Shown: positions 32,897 through 42,483, numbered from the stretch's first letter. The stretch: DNA of 64,000 nt from Bacteroidota bacterium (GCA_017303895.1 JAFLBF010000011.1:52500-116499); one strand, 5' to 3'. Numbers and translations: made by a program. The notes: generated by a model not told the origin, from the letters alone.

Positions 32897-33648
32897 TAGT
32901 CTCTCAATCTCCTTTTCGTTAATTGTAAAAATACCGATTCCAAATTATGACAGCCATCGTAACGACTGATCAGTTCGGCAGGTGTACCTTGCTCGATGAT
33001 CGTACCATTATCGATGATCGCTACTTTTGTACAAAAGTGCTCGGCTTCATCCATGTGATGTGAAGTATAAATAATGGTGGTGCCATTATCATTCAGTTTC
33101 TTTAAATAATCGATGATCACATTGCGCGATTGCACATCTACGCCAACGGTGGGTTCATCCAGAAATAATATCTTCGGGTCGTGGAGAATAGCAGCAATTA
33201 AATTTACCCTGCGCTTCATCCCTCCGGAATACGTATTTACTTTTCGTTTAGCAGCTTCCGTCAAACCAAAGTTCTCCAGCCACATATCGATCTTATCCTT
33301 GAGCAGCTTTCCACTCAAACCATACATGTGTCCATAAAAATCAAGATTTTCTCTGGCCGTTAAAGTGGGATATAATGCAATGTCTTGCGGAACAACACCA
33401 ACTATTTGCTTGATATTCGAAAGGTCACCCTTCATATCCATCCCGTCAATATTGATCTTGCCGCTTGTAGCAGGAAAGAGACCACACAGAATGGAGATGG
33501 TTGTGGTTTTACCGGCACCATTCGGACCGAGTAATCCGAAGATTTCGTTCCTGCCAATAGAAAGACTGATACCTTTAACAGCAGGTTCCAAAGCACCTCT
33601 GAATGTTTTGGTAAGTCCTTGTATCTCTATGATTGTGCCTTGCTCCAT
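32896..33648 (-). CDS. ABC transporter ATP-binding protein
   Basis: 250 aa. Walker A GLLGPNGAGKTTT, Q-loop GVVPQDIAL, signature YSGGMKRRVNLIAA, Walker B ILFLDEPTVGVD and switch His in YTSHHMDEAE are all present. It drives the adjacent permease. The CcmA/NatA-like subfamily fits ABC-2 exporters. It starts the two-gene unit 10 bases behind a perfect TAAATTTG box. Confidence 0.93.
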   Translation of the reverse strand: MEQGTIIEIQGLTKTFRGALEPAVKGISLSIGRNEIFGLLGPNGAGKTTTISILCGLFPATSGKINIDGMDMKGDLSNIKQIVGVVPQDIALYPTLTARENLDFYGHMYGLSGKLLKDKIDMWLENFGLTEAAKRKVNTYSGGMKRRVNLIAAILHDPKILFLDEPTVGVDVQSRNVIIDYLKKLNDNGTTIIYTSHHMDEAEHFCTKVAIIDNGTIIEQGTPAELISRYDGCHNLESVFLQLTKRRLRD

Positions 33649-33658
33649 ATCGGGGAGG

Positions 33659-33666
33659 CAAATTTA
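33659..33666 (-). promoter_or_regulatory. ABC transporter promoter -7 box TAAATTTG
   Basis: A perfect TAnnTTTG on the minus strand, only 10 bases before the ATPase start codon at 33648. It predicts a very short leader. Confidence 0.5.
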
Positions 33667-33711
33667 ATAAAAAGCAAAGAATAAAGGGATTTAAAACTTA
33701 AAGAAAGGGAA

Positions 33712-34233
33712 TTATGACCGGATCAATTGCAGGATCAACTCATCTTTGAAATGAGCTCCTTCTCTGATCCATTGTTTTTTAATACCGGTGATCATAAAAC
33801 CATGCTTTTGAAATAGAATAATGCTTGATTCATTATCAACGGTGATGTTGCAATACAGCTGATGCAGATTGAGTGTTGTAAAACAATAGTCGATCAATAG
33901 CTTTAATGCTTCTGATGCATATCCTTTTTTCCGGTCGCTTTTATCTGCGATCAACACACCCACTCCCGCACGCTGGTGATTGGGATCAAAATCGAACAGA
34001 TCGATACTGCCAACAGACTTATGTGATGCATCACAAATGATCAGTCGAAGCTGTTTAGCCGAATAAATATCCTCATGAGCAGAAGCAATGTATTGCTCTA
34101 AAACAAAACGGGAAAAAGGTGTTTGTGTATTACTAACCGTCCAATTTTCCACATCATTCTCCCAGGCATACAACACATCAATGTCTTGCGGCTCAATGGC
34201 TCTTAAGTAAATATGTTGTCCCTGTAACTTCAC
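33712..34233 (-). CDS. GNAT family N-acetyltransferase (RimJ/RimL-like)
   Basis: 173 aa. IYLRAIEPQDIDVLYAWEND is the typical N-terminus. The acetyl-CoA loop is GVGVLIADKSDRKKGYASEALKLLIDY, and HQLYCNITVDNESSIILFQKHGF forms the C-terminal strand-helix. It could acetylate ribosomal protein N-termini, polyamines or small molecules. It is the last gene of the dapF unit, five bases after the preceding gene. Specificity cannot be told. Confidence 0.88.
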   Translation of the reverse strand: MKLQGQHIYLRAIEPQDIDVLYAWENDVENWTVSNTQTPFSRFVLEQYIASAHEDIYSAKQLRLIICDASHKSVGSIDLFDFDPNHQRAGVGVLIADKSDRKKGYASEALKLLIDYCFTTLNLHQLYCNITVDNESSIILFQKHGFMITGIKKQWIREGAHFKDELILQLIRS

Positions 34234-34238
34234 CTCTT

Positions 34239-34805
34239 TTAATTTTTATTCTTATTTAATTTAGCCGCCTCATCATTCGCTTTATTGATCCCATCATTCA
34301 ACTCTGACAATGAATATACAGGCAATTGAAAGTCCTGTTCATCAATAAATGCAGCAGAACACGATTTGATCAAACCTTGTTCCTGCAATACAGGCAGCAA
34401 TTCAAACAGATAATTCACCTGCTCTTTTTCTAAAGAATAATTTTCCTCAAAAAAATCTTTGATCGGACTCAGACAGGTAGCGTGACCCACTTTCACTTTT
34501 GAATAATTCCGGATATTGGTAATAAAATGTTCTTTTAAATAATCCTGACTAAAGGTTGGATGTTGCTTTATCTCCACAAACAAAGAGGCGATCTTCCGCT
34601 GTGAGATATTCCGCATCAACGCTTCAGAACTCACATTCAATTCATGTCCTTTGATCGTAAGAGAGTGGTATTCCTTTCCGATGATCATGCCGATATGAGG
34701 AGGAACACGGTGTGCATGCAAAATAACAATATAAATCGCCTTATTCAGCAACAAAGGATCAACCTGCTGATCGATCTTTATTTGATATGTATTAACGACT
34801 TGCAT
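34239..34805 (-). CDS. Hypothetical protein
   Basis: 188 aa, cytosolic-looking, with no signal or membrane segment. It starts [20 protein letters not shown]. There are mixed helices and strands and a C-terminal Lys/Asn tail. The segment IYIVILHAHRVPPHIGMIIGKEYHSLTIKG is the most conserved-looking part, with two His residues. It is not a family I know. It overlaps the lipoprotein gene by 14 bases and lies five bases before the acetyltransferase, so it belongs to the dapF operon. Confidence 0.7.
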   Translation of the reverse strand: MQVVNTYQIKIDQQVDPLLLNKAIYIVILHAHRVPPHIGMIIGKEYHSLTIKGHELNVSSEALMRNISQRKIASLFVEIKQHPTFSQDYLKEHFITNIRNYSKVKVGHATCLSPIKDFFEENYSLEKEQVNYLFELLPVLQEQGLIKSCSAAFIDEQDFQLPVYSLSELNDGINKANDEAAKLNKNKN

Positions 34806-35157
34806 TTAAATACGCGACAATATTCTTTTTTGTTATAAACGGTCCTTTTTCAGTAATGATACAATTCGTTCCAGCACTTAAATACTTGACTGTATTATCA
34901 TTCATCTTAAAAACAAGCTCATATTCCCCTCTTGGCTTGATCACCAGCTCATAGTGATTCTTATTGAGATACTTCTTTACAATTGTTTTGATCGAATCCC
35001 TTTGTGTGATCAATCGCAGGTTCAAGCTATCTTTTTTATGCTCTATCACGATCGAATTAACTTCTTTGTAATTGATCTTGTAGCGGTAAAAAGGATTATA
35101 AATACTACAGGAACTCAGCAATACAACACCCAACAAAAGAACTCCAGTCTTAAGCAT
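34792..35157 (-). CDS. Small lipoprotein
   Basis: 121 aa from ATG 35157 ([17 protein letters not shown], lipidated C17). A start at 35178 would only lengthen the n-region and deepen the overlap with dapF. The rest looks like two small beta-rich repeats: [17 protein letters not shown] and [18 protein letters not shown]. It overlaps dapF by 8 bases and the following gene by 14, so it is tightly coupled. Function unknown. Confidence 0.68.
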   Translation of the reverse strand: MLKTGVLLLGVVLLSSCSIYNPFYRYKINYKEVNSIVIEHKKDSLNLRLITQRDSIKTIVKKYLNKNHYELVIKPRGEYELVFKMNDNTVKYLSAGTNCIITEKGPFITKKNIVAYLNASR

Positions 35158-35932
35158 CCACTTCGCCTTTAAAAACAAATGTAGCAGGTCCTTCTAACCA
35201 TATATTATTAAAACTCCCATCGCTCAAACGACTGAATTTGACATTCAATTCACCACCCAATGTTTTTATAGCGCAATGATCGGGTGCACCTGCAATTCCT
35301 TTGATGGAAGCAACCAGTGCAGCAGCAGTCACTCCTGTTCCACAAGAATAAGTTTCGCCCTCTACACCTCTTTCGTAAGTGCGCACAAATAATTTATCGC
35401 CACTCTTCTCTATAAAATTGACATTGGTGCCCTCTTTCTTGAAACGCTCATTATAACGGATTTTCTTTCCTTCTGAGAACACATCCAAATGCTCTACATC
35501 TTTTACTTGCTGAACATAATGCGGAGAACCCGTATTTAAAAACGAAAAATCTTCATTCAATTCAACCGTTTTTACATCATTCATCTTTAATGAAATGAAG
35601 CCCGGTTTTACAACAGCTTCATGTTCACCATCTATCGCTACAAAAAATGCTTTCTCGTTTACTAAGCCCAACGATCTGGCGAATTCTACAATACAACGAC
35701 CGCCATTTCCACACATACTGCTTTCATTGCCATCGGAATTATAATACACCATCTCAAAATCATAACCGGCTTTGCTCTGCAACAACATCAATCCATCAGC
35801 ACCAATACCAAAGCGTCTGTCGCATAACTTCGCCACAAGTGCATTGTTCTTACGATCAAATTGCATAGAACGGTTATCAATGATGATAAAATCATTCCCT
35901 GTTCCTTGATATTTATAAAAATGGATCTTCAA
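35150..35932 (-). CDS. dapF: Diaminopimelate epimerase
   Basis: 260 aa. Two pseudo-symmetric halves carry the two catalytic cysteines: C74 in [10 protein letters not shown] and C197 in [12 protein letters not shown]. The substrate loop YYNSDGNES and the start [17 protein letters not shown] are typical. It converts LL- to meso-diaminopimelate for lysine and peptidoglycan. It is second in a five-gene unit with a TM protein upstream and lipoprotein, hypothetical and GNAT genes downstream. Confidence 0.95.
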   Translation of the reverse strand: MKIHFYKYQGTGNDFIIIDNRSMQFDRKNNALVAKLCDRRFGIGADGLMLLQSKAGYDFEMVYYNSDGNESSMCGNGGRCIVEFARSLGLVNEKAFFVAIDGEHEAVVKPGFISLKMNDVKTVELNEDFSFLNTGSPHYVQQVKDVEHLDVFSEGKKIRYNERFKKEGTNVNFIEKSGDKLFVRTYERGVEGETYSCGTGVTAAALVASIKGIAGAPDHCAIKTLGGELNVKFSRLSDGSFNNIWLEGPATFVFKGEVDA

Positions 35933-35952
35933 CGGATAAAATTAAAAATGGA

Positions 35953-36654
35953 TTACTTCAATTTAGTTAAAATCTGTTCATCCGTTATACGCTCATAGGA
36001 AGTAAAATCGCCTGTTGGACTTAACTCGTAAACAATTGCATTATTTTTCAAGTAGAACATTTCATCTAAACGATATAGCTTGATCGCATCATTGGGATCA
36101 ACACCATACAAAACAATCTTGTACTTACTCATTTTATACCCTCTGTAATTGAGTGGTGATGTCCAGAATTCAACATTGAACATTTGTTTGCCATTCATAC
36201 GATCATCCTTGATACCACTTACTTTCTGAAGCAATGAATCTTTGCCATTAGGCTTAGCAGTAGGACTTAAATTGACCACTTCAAATGTTTTGGAGCTGAT
36301 CATTTCATCTTTTTTCACTACGATCTCATCTGAAGATGAACGCAAGAACACAGCTGAGTCGTTGGCTGAACTGATCAGTGTATCTTTTATCTCTACTTCC
36401 GCTATATTGGAAGAATGTACTACTGCTTTCTTCTTATTGTTTTTTAAGGTATTGGTTGCAGCCGGACTTGCTTCCGATACAGAGGCAGAAGGCTCCACCT
36501 TTTTTTCCGATTGGAATGTCTCTGCAAAACGTTTATAAAAATTAAGTTCTTGAAAGTAATCGTCAAGTTTAAACACAAAAAATCCACCTGCCACCAGTAA
36601 TCCAACCAGTAGGCCAATGATAAAAACTTGTGATTTTTCTTTTAAACTACTCAA
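35953..36654 (-). CDS. Hypothetical single-pass membrane protein
   Basis: 233 aa. One N-terminal membrane helix (about residues 9-28, VFIIGLLVGLLVAGGFFVF) with a short cytoplasmic tail. A Ser/Ala/Glu-rich periplasmic linker follows, then a small C-terminal domain: FNVEFWTSPLNYRGYKMSKYKIVLYG. It is the first gene of the dapF unit, 20 bases before dapF, and has a perfect promoter box upstream. I do not recognise the C-terminal domain. Confidence 0.75.
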   Translation of the reverse strand: MSSLKEKSQVFIIGLLVGLLVAGGFFVFKLDDYFQELNFYKRFAETFQSEKKVEPSASVSEASPAATNTLKNNKKKAVVHSSNIAEVEIKDTLISSANDSAVFLRSSSDEIVVKKDEMISSKTFEVVNLSPTAKPNGKDSLLQKVSGIKDDRMNGKQMFNVEFWTSPLNYRGYKMSKYKIVLYGVDPNDAIKLYRLDEMFYLKNNAIVYELSPTGDFTSYERITDEQILTKLK

Positions 36655-36685
36655 AACAAAAAGCGTCTGTTATACGTTCAGATGA

Positions 36686-36693
36686 CAAAGTTA
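36686..36693 (-). promoter_or_regulatory. dapF operon promoter -7 box TAACTTTG
   Basis: A perfect TAnnTTTG on the minus strand, 31 bases before the start codon at 36654. Confidence 0.55.
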
Positions 36694-36821
36694 ATCAACA
36701 TCTGCATACCTTGTTAATCTATGTTAAAAATAAGTATTAACAACAACATAGGAACAAATTTTGCGTAGTATTTTTCAACTTTAAAGTACTACTTTCGTAA
36801 CAACAAAAAAACAATATAATT

Positions 36822-38288
36822 ATGAAAAAGATAGCCAGTGTATTTTTTATCGCAAGCATCGGAGGAATAACAGCTTTGGGACTAAATCATCTGTTGAAGG
36901 ATGAAACAGCCAACCATCCTTTGTCCAACTATCTTTCCTCTCCTACTCCTACTCAATATGTAAATATGCCAGGAGCAACAGTCGAAAATAGTGTCGATTT
37001 TACAGCTGCTGCCGACTTGACAGTTCATTCGGTGGTGAACGTAAAAACCACCTATTCTGTTGATTATAAAAATCAATACTATTACGACCCCTTCCGTGAC
37101 TTTTTCGGACAACGTCAGCCCCGTCAGCAAGAGGCTCCTTATTCAACAGGTTCGGGAGTGATCATTTCTCAGGATGGATACATTGTAACCAACAACCATG
37201 TGATCGACAATGGAGAAAAAATTGAGATCACACTGAATGATAAAAGAACCTATACAGCCGATGTGATCGGGAAAGACCCGACAACAGACTTGGCTTTATT
37301 AAAGATCAAAGAAACAAATTTGCCTTTCGTTGCTTACGGTAACTCCGACAATGTAAAAGTAGGCGAATGGGTATTGGCAGTAGGTAATCCATTTAACCTT
37401 ACTTCCACCGTAACAGCTGGTATTGTGAGTGCAAAGGGAAGAAACATCAATTTGCTGGATAATGATCCAACAAAAGGATTGTACCCGATCGAATCGTTCA
37501 TTCAAACCGATGCGGCTGTGAATCCCGGCAATAGCGGTGGTGCATTGGTCAACACAAAAGGAGAATTGGTAGGGATCAACTCTGCCATTGCATCTAATAC
37601 AGGATCATACACCGGTTATTCATTTGCTATTCCGGTGAACATTGCGCGCAAAGTGGTGGCCGACCTTTTAGAATTTGGAGAAGTACAACGTGCATTCATT
37701 GGTGTAAGTATCCGCGATCTTGATTCAAAACTGGCGCAGGAAAAGAGTATCAATGAATTGAAAGGTGTGTATGTAAATGGCCTAACAACAGGTGGTTCGG
37801 CTGAAGAAGCCGGTATCAAAGAAGGTGATGTTATCACCAAGATCGGTGACGTAGCCATCAACAAAGTGGCTGAATTACAAGAACAAATTGGAAGATACCG
37901 CCCAGGAGACAAGATCAACGTGACACTGAAAAGAAATAATCAAGAAAAGATCCTTTCGGTGATCCTTAAAAACAAAAACGGAAATACCGATGTGGTTGAA
38001 AAACCAAAGATCGAGGTTGTTTCAGCTTTAGGAGCCACATTTGAAGATGTTAACGATGCTGACAAAAAGAAATTGGGCATCGAAAACGGATTGAGGATCA
38101 GTAAATTATCGGCAGGAAAATTATTAAGTGCAGGCATTAAAGAAGGCTTCATTATTACCGGAGTGGATAAGAAAAAGATCAGCTCAGTGGAGGATATCAA
38201 ATCGGCATTGGAGAACAAAAAGGGCGGTGTGCTGATAGAAGGTGTTTATCCAAATGGTATGCGTGCATACTACGGTTTTGGCCTTTAA
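36822..38288 (+). CDS. degP: HtrA/DegP family periplasmic serine protease
   Basis: 488 aa. The N-terminal hydrophobic segment (MKKIASVFFIASIGGITALG) may be a signal or an anchor. Trypsin-like domain with triad H126 (TNNHVI), D156 (TTDLALLKI) and S238 (NPGNSGGALV), followed by two PDZ domains (about 285-385 and 400-488). It degrades or refolds damaged envelope proteins. The acidic/Gln-rich loop FRDFFGQRQPRQQEAP before the protease core is the LA-loop region. A near-match box TACTTTCG (36790-36797) lies 24 bases upstream. Confidence 0.94.
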   Translation: MKKIASVFFIASIGGITALGLNHLLKDETANHPLSNYLSSPTPTQYVNMPGATVENSVDFTAAADLTVHSVVNVKTTYSVDYKNQYYYDPFRDFFGQRQPRQQEAPYSTGSGVIISQDGYIVTNNHVIDNGEKIEITLNDKRTYTADVIGKDPTTDLALLKIKETNLPFVAYGNSDNVKVGEWVLAVGNPFNLTSTVTAGIVSAKGRNINLLDNDPTKGLYPIESFIQTDAAVNPGNSGGALVNTKGELVGINSAIASNTGSYTGYSFAIPVNIARKVVADLLEFGEVQRAFIGVSIRDLDSKLAQEKSINELKGVYVNGLTTGGSAEEAGIKEGDVITKIGDVAINKVAELQEQIGRYRPGDKINVTLKRNNQEKILSVILKNKNGNTDVVEKPKIEVVSALGATFEDVNDADKKKLGIENGLRISKLSAGKLLSAGIKEGFIITGVDKKKISSVEDIKSALENKKGGVLIEGVYPNGMRAYYGFGL

Positions 38289-38316
38289 AATCAAGCCTTT
38301 CAAATTTATCGACAAA

Positions 38317-38340
38317 AAAAGCCTCTTTATAGAGGCTTTT
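38317..38340 (+). terminator. Rho-independent terminator after degP
   Basis: A perfect 10-bp stem (AAAAGCCTCT) with loop TTAT, ending in Ts, 28 bases after the degP stop. Confidence 0.85.
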
Positions 38341-38436
38341 AATTTCCTTGTCTAAATTATTACAAAACACTGAATTGCAATAACTTACAAGGGAATATTT
38401 AACCTGCAAAATTCGTCCAAATCGATTTCTTTGGAT

Positions 38437-38444
38437 TAACTTTG
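38437..38444 (+). promoter_or_regulatory. rpoD paralogue 2 promoter -7 box TAACTTTG
   Basis: A perfect TAnnTTTG, 35 bases before the sigma factor ATG at 38480. No TTTG at the expected -33 distance. Confidence 0.55.
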
Positions 38445-38479
38445 CATAGATTTAATCCACATTTAATCCCTTCATTACA

Positions 38480-39343
38480 ATGAGACAACTCAAAATAACC
38501 AAATCTATTACCAATCGTGAAAGTGCTTCTTTGGATAAGTACTTACAGGAGATCGGTCGTGAAGAATTAATTACTGCAGATGAAGAAGTGGCTTTGGCCA
38601 AACGTATCAGAGAAGGTGATCAAGTTGCATTAGAAAAATTAACCAAATCCAACCTGCGTTTCGTTGTATCCGTAGCAAAACAATATCAAAATCAAGGTTT
38701 AAGCCTACCCGATCTGATCAACGAAGGAAACCTAGGTTTGATCAAAGCAGCAAAACGTTTTGATGAAACACGTGGTTTTAAATTCATCTCCTACGCAGTT
38801 TGGTGGATCCGTCAGTCGATCCTTCAGGCTTTGGCTGAACAATCACGTATCGTACGTTTACCATTGAATCAGGTAGGTTCATTGAATAAGATCAATAAAG
38901 CATTCTCTAAATTAGAACAGGAATTTGAGCGTGAGCCAAGTGCAGAAGAACTTTCTGAAATATTAGAATTACCACAAGATAAAGTGGCTGATACCATGCG
39001 CGTATCCGGTCGTCACGTATCCATGGATGCTCCATTTGTAAATGGTGAAGAGAACAGCTTATTGGATGTATTGGTAAATCATGATTCGCCTCGTGCTGAC
39101 AATGGTTTGTTGAACGAATCATTACAACGTGAGATCGAACGTTCATTATCTACTCTTACCGAAAGAGAAAGAGATGTCGTTAAATTGTTCTTCGGAATTG
39201 GTGTGAACCATGGCTTGACATTAGAAGAGATCGGAGCAAAATTCGACCTTACCCGTGAGCGTGTGCGTCAGATCAAAGAAAAAGCGATCCGCAGATTACG
39301 ACATAACTCCAGAAGCAAATTGCTGAAATCATACTTAGGATAA
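38480..39343 (+). CDS. rpoD: RNA polymerase sigma-70 factor, RpoD type (paralogue 2)
   Basis: 287 aa, colinear with paralogue 1 (25334-26203). Regions 2 and 4.2 are almost identical; most differences are in region 3 and the linker ([16 protein letters not shown] against [34 protein letters not shown] against [20 protein letters not shown]). Several stretches are identical at DNA level, for example around 38810-38856. Which one is the housekeeping sigma cannot be told. It has its own promoter and an unusually long terminator. Confidence 0.94.
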   Translation: MRQLKITKSITNRESASLDKYLQEIGREELITADEEVALAKRIREGDQVALEKLTKSNLRFVVSVAKQYQNQGLSLPDLINEGNLGLIKAAKRFDETRGFKFISYAVWWIRQSILQALAEQSRIVRLPLNQVGSLNKINKAFSKLEQEFEREPSAEELSEILELPQDKVADTMRVSGRHVSMDAPFVNGEENSLLDVLVNHDSPRADNGLLNESLQREIERSLSTLTERERDVVKLFFGIGVNHGLTLEEIGAKFDLTRERVRQIKEKAIRRLRHNSRSKLLKSYLG

Positions 39344-39363
39344 GCTTTTGCAATGAAATTAAC

Positions 39364-39426
39364 ACCGCATAAACGCCCGTTGAAAACTAAAAATAAGTTT
39401 AACGGGCGTTTATGCGGTTTTTTTTT
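39364..39426 (+). terminator. Very long perfect-stem terminator after rpoD paralogue 2
   Basis: An 18-bp perfect stem (39364-39381 with 39401-39418; core CCGCATAAACGCCCGTT), a 19-base A-rich loop and a run of nine Ts. It is the longest and most GC-rich terminator stem in the window. Confidence 0.93.
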
Positions 39427-39488
39427 ACTTTTAAACCGCTAAACAATAACCTACAAATAATCTAATAAACATAACCAATTAACAAGCT

Positions 39489-40967
39489 ATGACACTTGAA
39501 ACAAAAGAACCGACTATGGGAAAAGCAAAAGGTTCATACGAAACAGAGTTGAATGAGTGGATACAACACGAAAAAGCTGCGATCGACCTGATCAGCGCTA
39601 TCGGTAAATTATGGTTTGAAAAGTCGATTGAATTGATCCTTTTCAGAAATCAGTTGGTAGACAGAAGTGCCAGCGAGATCATGAATCTTCACTTGTATGC
39701 TAATAACATTGTAAAAAAACCGATCACGGTTAAAGATACAGTTATGTTAGCAAACGAGATCTACAACCTTGATATCTGCCCTTCCCGTATTGACATCGGT
39801 AAATTGGCATTTGAGTTTCAACAGGAAAAAGCAAATTTCAAATCAGCAACAGATTTCTTAAAAAATAAATTAGGAAGTTTTATTGGTGCCAAACATAACA
39901 TCACTCCTAAAGATGTAGTACTATTTGGTTTCGGACGTATCGGCCGTTTGGCTGCACGCGAATTGATCGCTCAAGCAGGCAAAGGTGAGCAATTGCGTTT
40001 AAAAGCAATTGTAACACGTGGAAACAGCGATACAGAGATCGTGAAACGTGCCGACTTGTTACGTACCGATTCAGTGCATGGTCCATTCCCTGGAACTATC
40101 ATCGAGGATCTACAAAACAAAGCCTTGATCATTAACGGACACACCGTTCACATGATCGATGCAAAAAATCCGGAAGATGTTGACTATACCGCTTATGGTA
40201 TCAACAATGCATTATTGATCGATAACACAGGTGTGTTCCGCGATAAAGCTGAATTGAGCCGTCACATGCAAGCAAAAGGAATTTCAAAAGTATTATTGAC
40301 CGCTCCGGCAAAAGATATCCCGAATGTTGTTCATGGTGTTAACCACGAAACAGTAGATATTAAAGCAGATAATATTTTCTCTGCTGCATCTTGTACAACC
40401 AATGCGATCATGCCGGTTTTACAAGTGATCCACAATACATTGGGAATTGTTCGTGGTCATATTGAAACGGTTCACTCCTACACCAACGACCAAAACTTAT
40501 TGGATAATTACCACAAAAAATACCGTAGAGGTCGCTCTGCTGCTTTAAACATGGTAATTACTGAAACCGGTGCAGAAAGTGCATTGAAAAAAGTATTACC
40601 ACAATTATCAGGTAAGTTCACAGCTAACTCTGTGCGTGTACCGACACCTAACGTTTCATTAGCGATCTTATCCATGACTGTTGACAAAACAGTGGAGAAA
40701 GAGGAAGTAAATGAGATCTTAAAAAATGCAGCTTTAAATGGTGCATTGGTAGAACAAATTCAATACATCAATTCTAACGAATTCGTATCAACTGATGTGA
40801 TCGGAAATCCTTGCCCTTCTGTATTCGATAGTCAGGCAACAATTGTTGGTCCGGACAAAAAGAACATCGTATTATACGTATGGTATGATAACGAATATGG
40901 TTATACCCGTCAGGTGATCCGCTTCTCTAAGCACATTGCAGAAGTAAGACGCCAGGTGTATTACTAA
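39489..40967 (+). CDS. gap: Glyceraldehyde-3-phosphate dehydrogenase, long form
   Basis: 492 aa against about 335 in the classical enzyme. The first 140 residues are an extra helical domain. The NAD-binding GFGRIGR follows at 147-153, catalytic C302 in SAASCTTNAI, and the C-terminal WYDNEYGYTRQV. This long form is known in Bacteroidota and some Gammaproteobacteria; the role of the extension is not established to my knowledge. It acts in glycolysis or gluconeogenesis. ATG 39489 is taken as start; ATG 39516 is also possible. A bidirectional terminator follows. Confidence 0.93.
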   Translation: MTLETKEPTMGKAKGSYETELNEWIQHEKAAIDLISAIGKLWFEKSIELILFRNQLVDRSASEIMNLHLYANNIVKKPITVKDTVMLANEIYNLDICPSRIDIGKLAFEFQQEKANFKSATDFLKNKLGSFIGAKHNITPKDVVLFGFGRIGRLAARELIAQAGKGEQLRLKAIVTRGNSDTEIVKRADLLRTDSVHGPFPGTIIEDLQNKALIINGHTVHMIDAKNPEDVDYTAYGINNALLIDNTGVFRDKAELSRHMQAKGISKVLLTAPAKDIPNVVHGVNHETVDIKADNIFSAASCTTNAIMPVLQVIHNTLGIVRGHIETVHSYTNDQNLLDNYHKKYRRGRSAALNMVITETGAESALKKVLPQLSGKFTANSVRVPTPNVSLAILSMTVDKTVEKEEVNEILKNAALNGALVEQIQYINSNEFVSTDVIGNPCPSVFDSQATIVGPDKKNIVLYVWYDNEYGYTRQVIRFSKHIAEVRRQVYY

Positions 40968-40978
40968 GCAACAAACAT

Positions 40979-41016
40979 AAAAAATCCCCTTACAAAATTG
41001 TAAGGGGATTTTTTTA
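40979..41016. terminator. Bidirectional terminator between gap and the M48 gene
   Basis: A stem ATCCCCTTAC/GTAAGGGGAT with an A run on the left and a T run on the right serves both convergent genes. It overlaps the M48 stop codon by a few bases. Confidence 0.9.
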
Positions 41017-41817
41017 TTTCTTATAATAGGTCATTGCTTCCGGAATAAATGCCTTTATATCGGCAATCCGTGTTTCATCACTCGGATGTGTACTCAATAT
41101 TTCCGGTGGCTTCGTACCGCCCTGAGCAGCCATGCGCTCCCAAAATGTAACAGCTGCATTCGGATCATATCCTGCAATAGCAGCAAATACCAATCCCATC
41201 TTATCGGCTTCACTTTCATGTGTACGTGAATATTTTAATACACCTAGTGTGGATCCGATACCATAAGATTGCATAAATAGATTTTGTGTTTCTTGAGGTT
41301 TATTCTGCAATGCAGCAGAAAGCAGTACACCACCAAATTGCACCGCCATACCCTGACTCATCCGTTCGTTACCATGACGCGCAATAGCATGTGCGATCTC
41401 ATGTCCCATCACCACTGCTAATCCGGCCTCATCCTGTGTAACAGGCAACAAGCCGGTATAAACCACCACTTTTCCACCCGGCATACACCAGGCATTTATG
41501 GTTGATTCATCTACTGTATTGAACGCCCATTGATACCCATCAATCCGTTGACTCAATCCTTTATCATTCATGAATTTAGTAACCGCTGCCTGGATCTTCT
41601 CTCCTACTTTCTTTACCAATTGTGCTCTTGAATCGCTTAATGGGAGCGGTTTATGTTCCGCCAAGAATTTATCGTACTCCGTCAAACTCATGGATACCAG
41701 ATCCGCCTCCGGCACTAAACTCACTTGCCGTCTACCTGTAATAGGCACTTTCTCCACACAGGAAACTATTGTTATTGCAGTAAAAGCAACAACGATCTTA
41801 TAATTGATCTTTCTCAC
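41014..41817 (-). CDS. M48 family metallopeptidase, lipoprotein
   Basis: 267 aa. The signal ends in lipobox TIVSC, giving lipidated C20. The zinc motif H139-E-I-A-H143 is in VMGHEIAHAIARHGNERMS, with the third ligand Glu in HESEADKMGLVFA. It resembles the YcaL/LoiP group of periplasmic M48 peptidases that clear outer-membrane assembly failures. It has no PDZ or TPR part. It is convergent with gap and divergent from nothing nearby; its promoter lies just upstream. Confidence 0.92.
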   Translation of the reverse strand: MRKINYKIVVAFTAITIVSCVEKVPITGRRQVSLVPEADLVSMSLTEYDKFLAEHKPLPLSDSRAQLVKKVGEKIQAAVTKFMNDKGLSQRIDGYQWAFNTVDESTINAWCMPGGKVVVYTGLLPVTQDEAGLAVVMGHEIAHAIARHGNERMSQGMAVQFGGVLLSAALQNKPQETQNLFMQSYGIGSTLGVLKYSRTHESEADKMGLVFAAIAGYDPNAAVTFWERMAAQGGTKPPEILSTHPSDETRIADIKAFIPEAMTYYKK

Positions 41818-41841
41818 AAAAAAAATAATTTGATTTGGCTA

Positions 41842-41849
41842 CAAAAATA
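41842..41849 (-). promoter_or_regulatory. M48 gene promoter -7 box TATTTTTG
   Basis: A perfect TAnnTTTG on the minus strand, 24 bases before the ATG at 41817, in the 38-base gap after the preceding gene. Confidence 0.5.
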
Positions 41850-41855
41850 GAAAAA

Positions 41856-42302
41856 TTAAAAGCGGCCGCAAAGGTTCGGGCGATAACGTTTTTTGCGTTT
41901 CGGTAACCACGACTTCAACTTCTTCTTCATATTGAAGGTTCGCTCGGTCATGGAAGGCTGACGTTTCTTTACTTTCACAGCTACACCACCACCGCCTGAG
42001 GATGATAAGGAAGGCTTTGAATTAAAGCTATTATCGGGTTGATTCATCCCTACTTCAAAACGCATGTGAAAACCATTTTCCAAAGTAGGTTCAATCAACA
42101 CATTGGTTTCTTGAAAAGCTTGTTGTTGAGGAGGAGCGGCTTGTGCCTGCTGCTGATAAGGATTAAAATTACCCACATTATCATTCCCTACAGGATCACC
42201 AATAATAGTGAGTACTGCCTGATTATTAGGTTGTGCCAACGTAATAATGGAAAGCAGAGTAAAGGAAATTAAATAACAATATTTTAACGCTGTTGGGTTC
42301 AC
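41856..42302 (-). CDS. Hypothetical secreted basic protein
   Basis: 148 aa with a signal peptide (MNPTALKYCYLISFTLLSIITLAQ). The middle is Gln/Pro/Ala-rich and Ser/Gly-rich (low complexity, NPYQQQAQAAPPQQQAFQ). A very basic C-terminus, KKKLKSWLPKRKKRYRPNLCGRF, carries a Cys near the end. It may bind nucleic acid or polyanions outside the membrane, but this is only suggested by charge. Divergent from the ureohydrolase gene. Confidence 0.7.
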   Translation of the reverse strand: MNPTALKYCYLISFTLLSIITLAQPNNQAVLTIIGDPVGNDNVGNFNPYQQQAQAAPPQQQAFQETNVLIEPTLENGFHMRFEVGMNQPDNSFNSKPSLSSSGGGGVAVKVKKRQPSMTERTFNMKKKLKSWLPKRKKRYRPNLCGRF

Positions 42303-42483
42303 ACATTAAAATTTACACTGTAAAGTTACAATTTTTTACGCTAAAGTCAAGTTATTTACCGATTAATTTTCAAACACTTAGCTGTTTTTTCAACTGATCT
42401 TTATCATATTCCTTCTACACCTAACAGTTTCCCTCTTAACAATATAATTTTTGTAAATTCGCAACCTTCAAAAAAGAAACATT

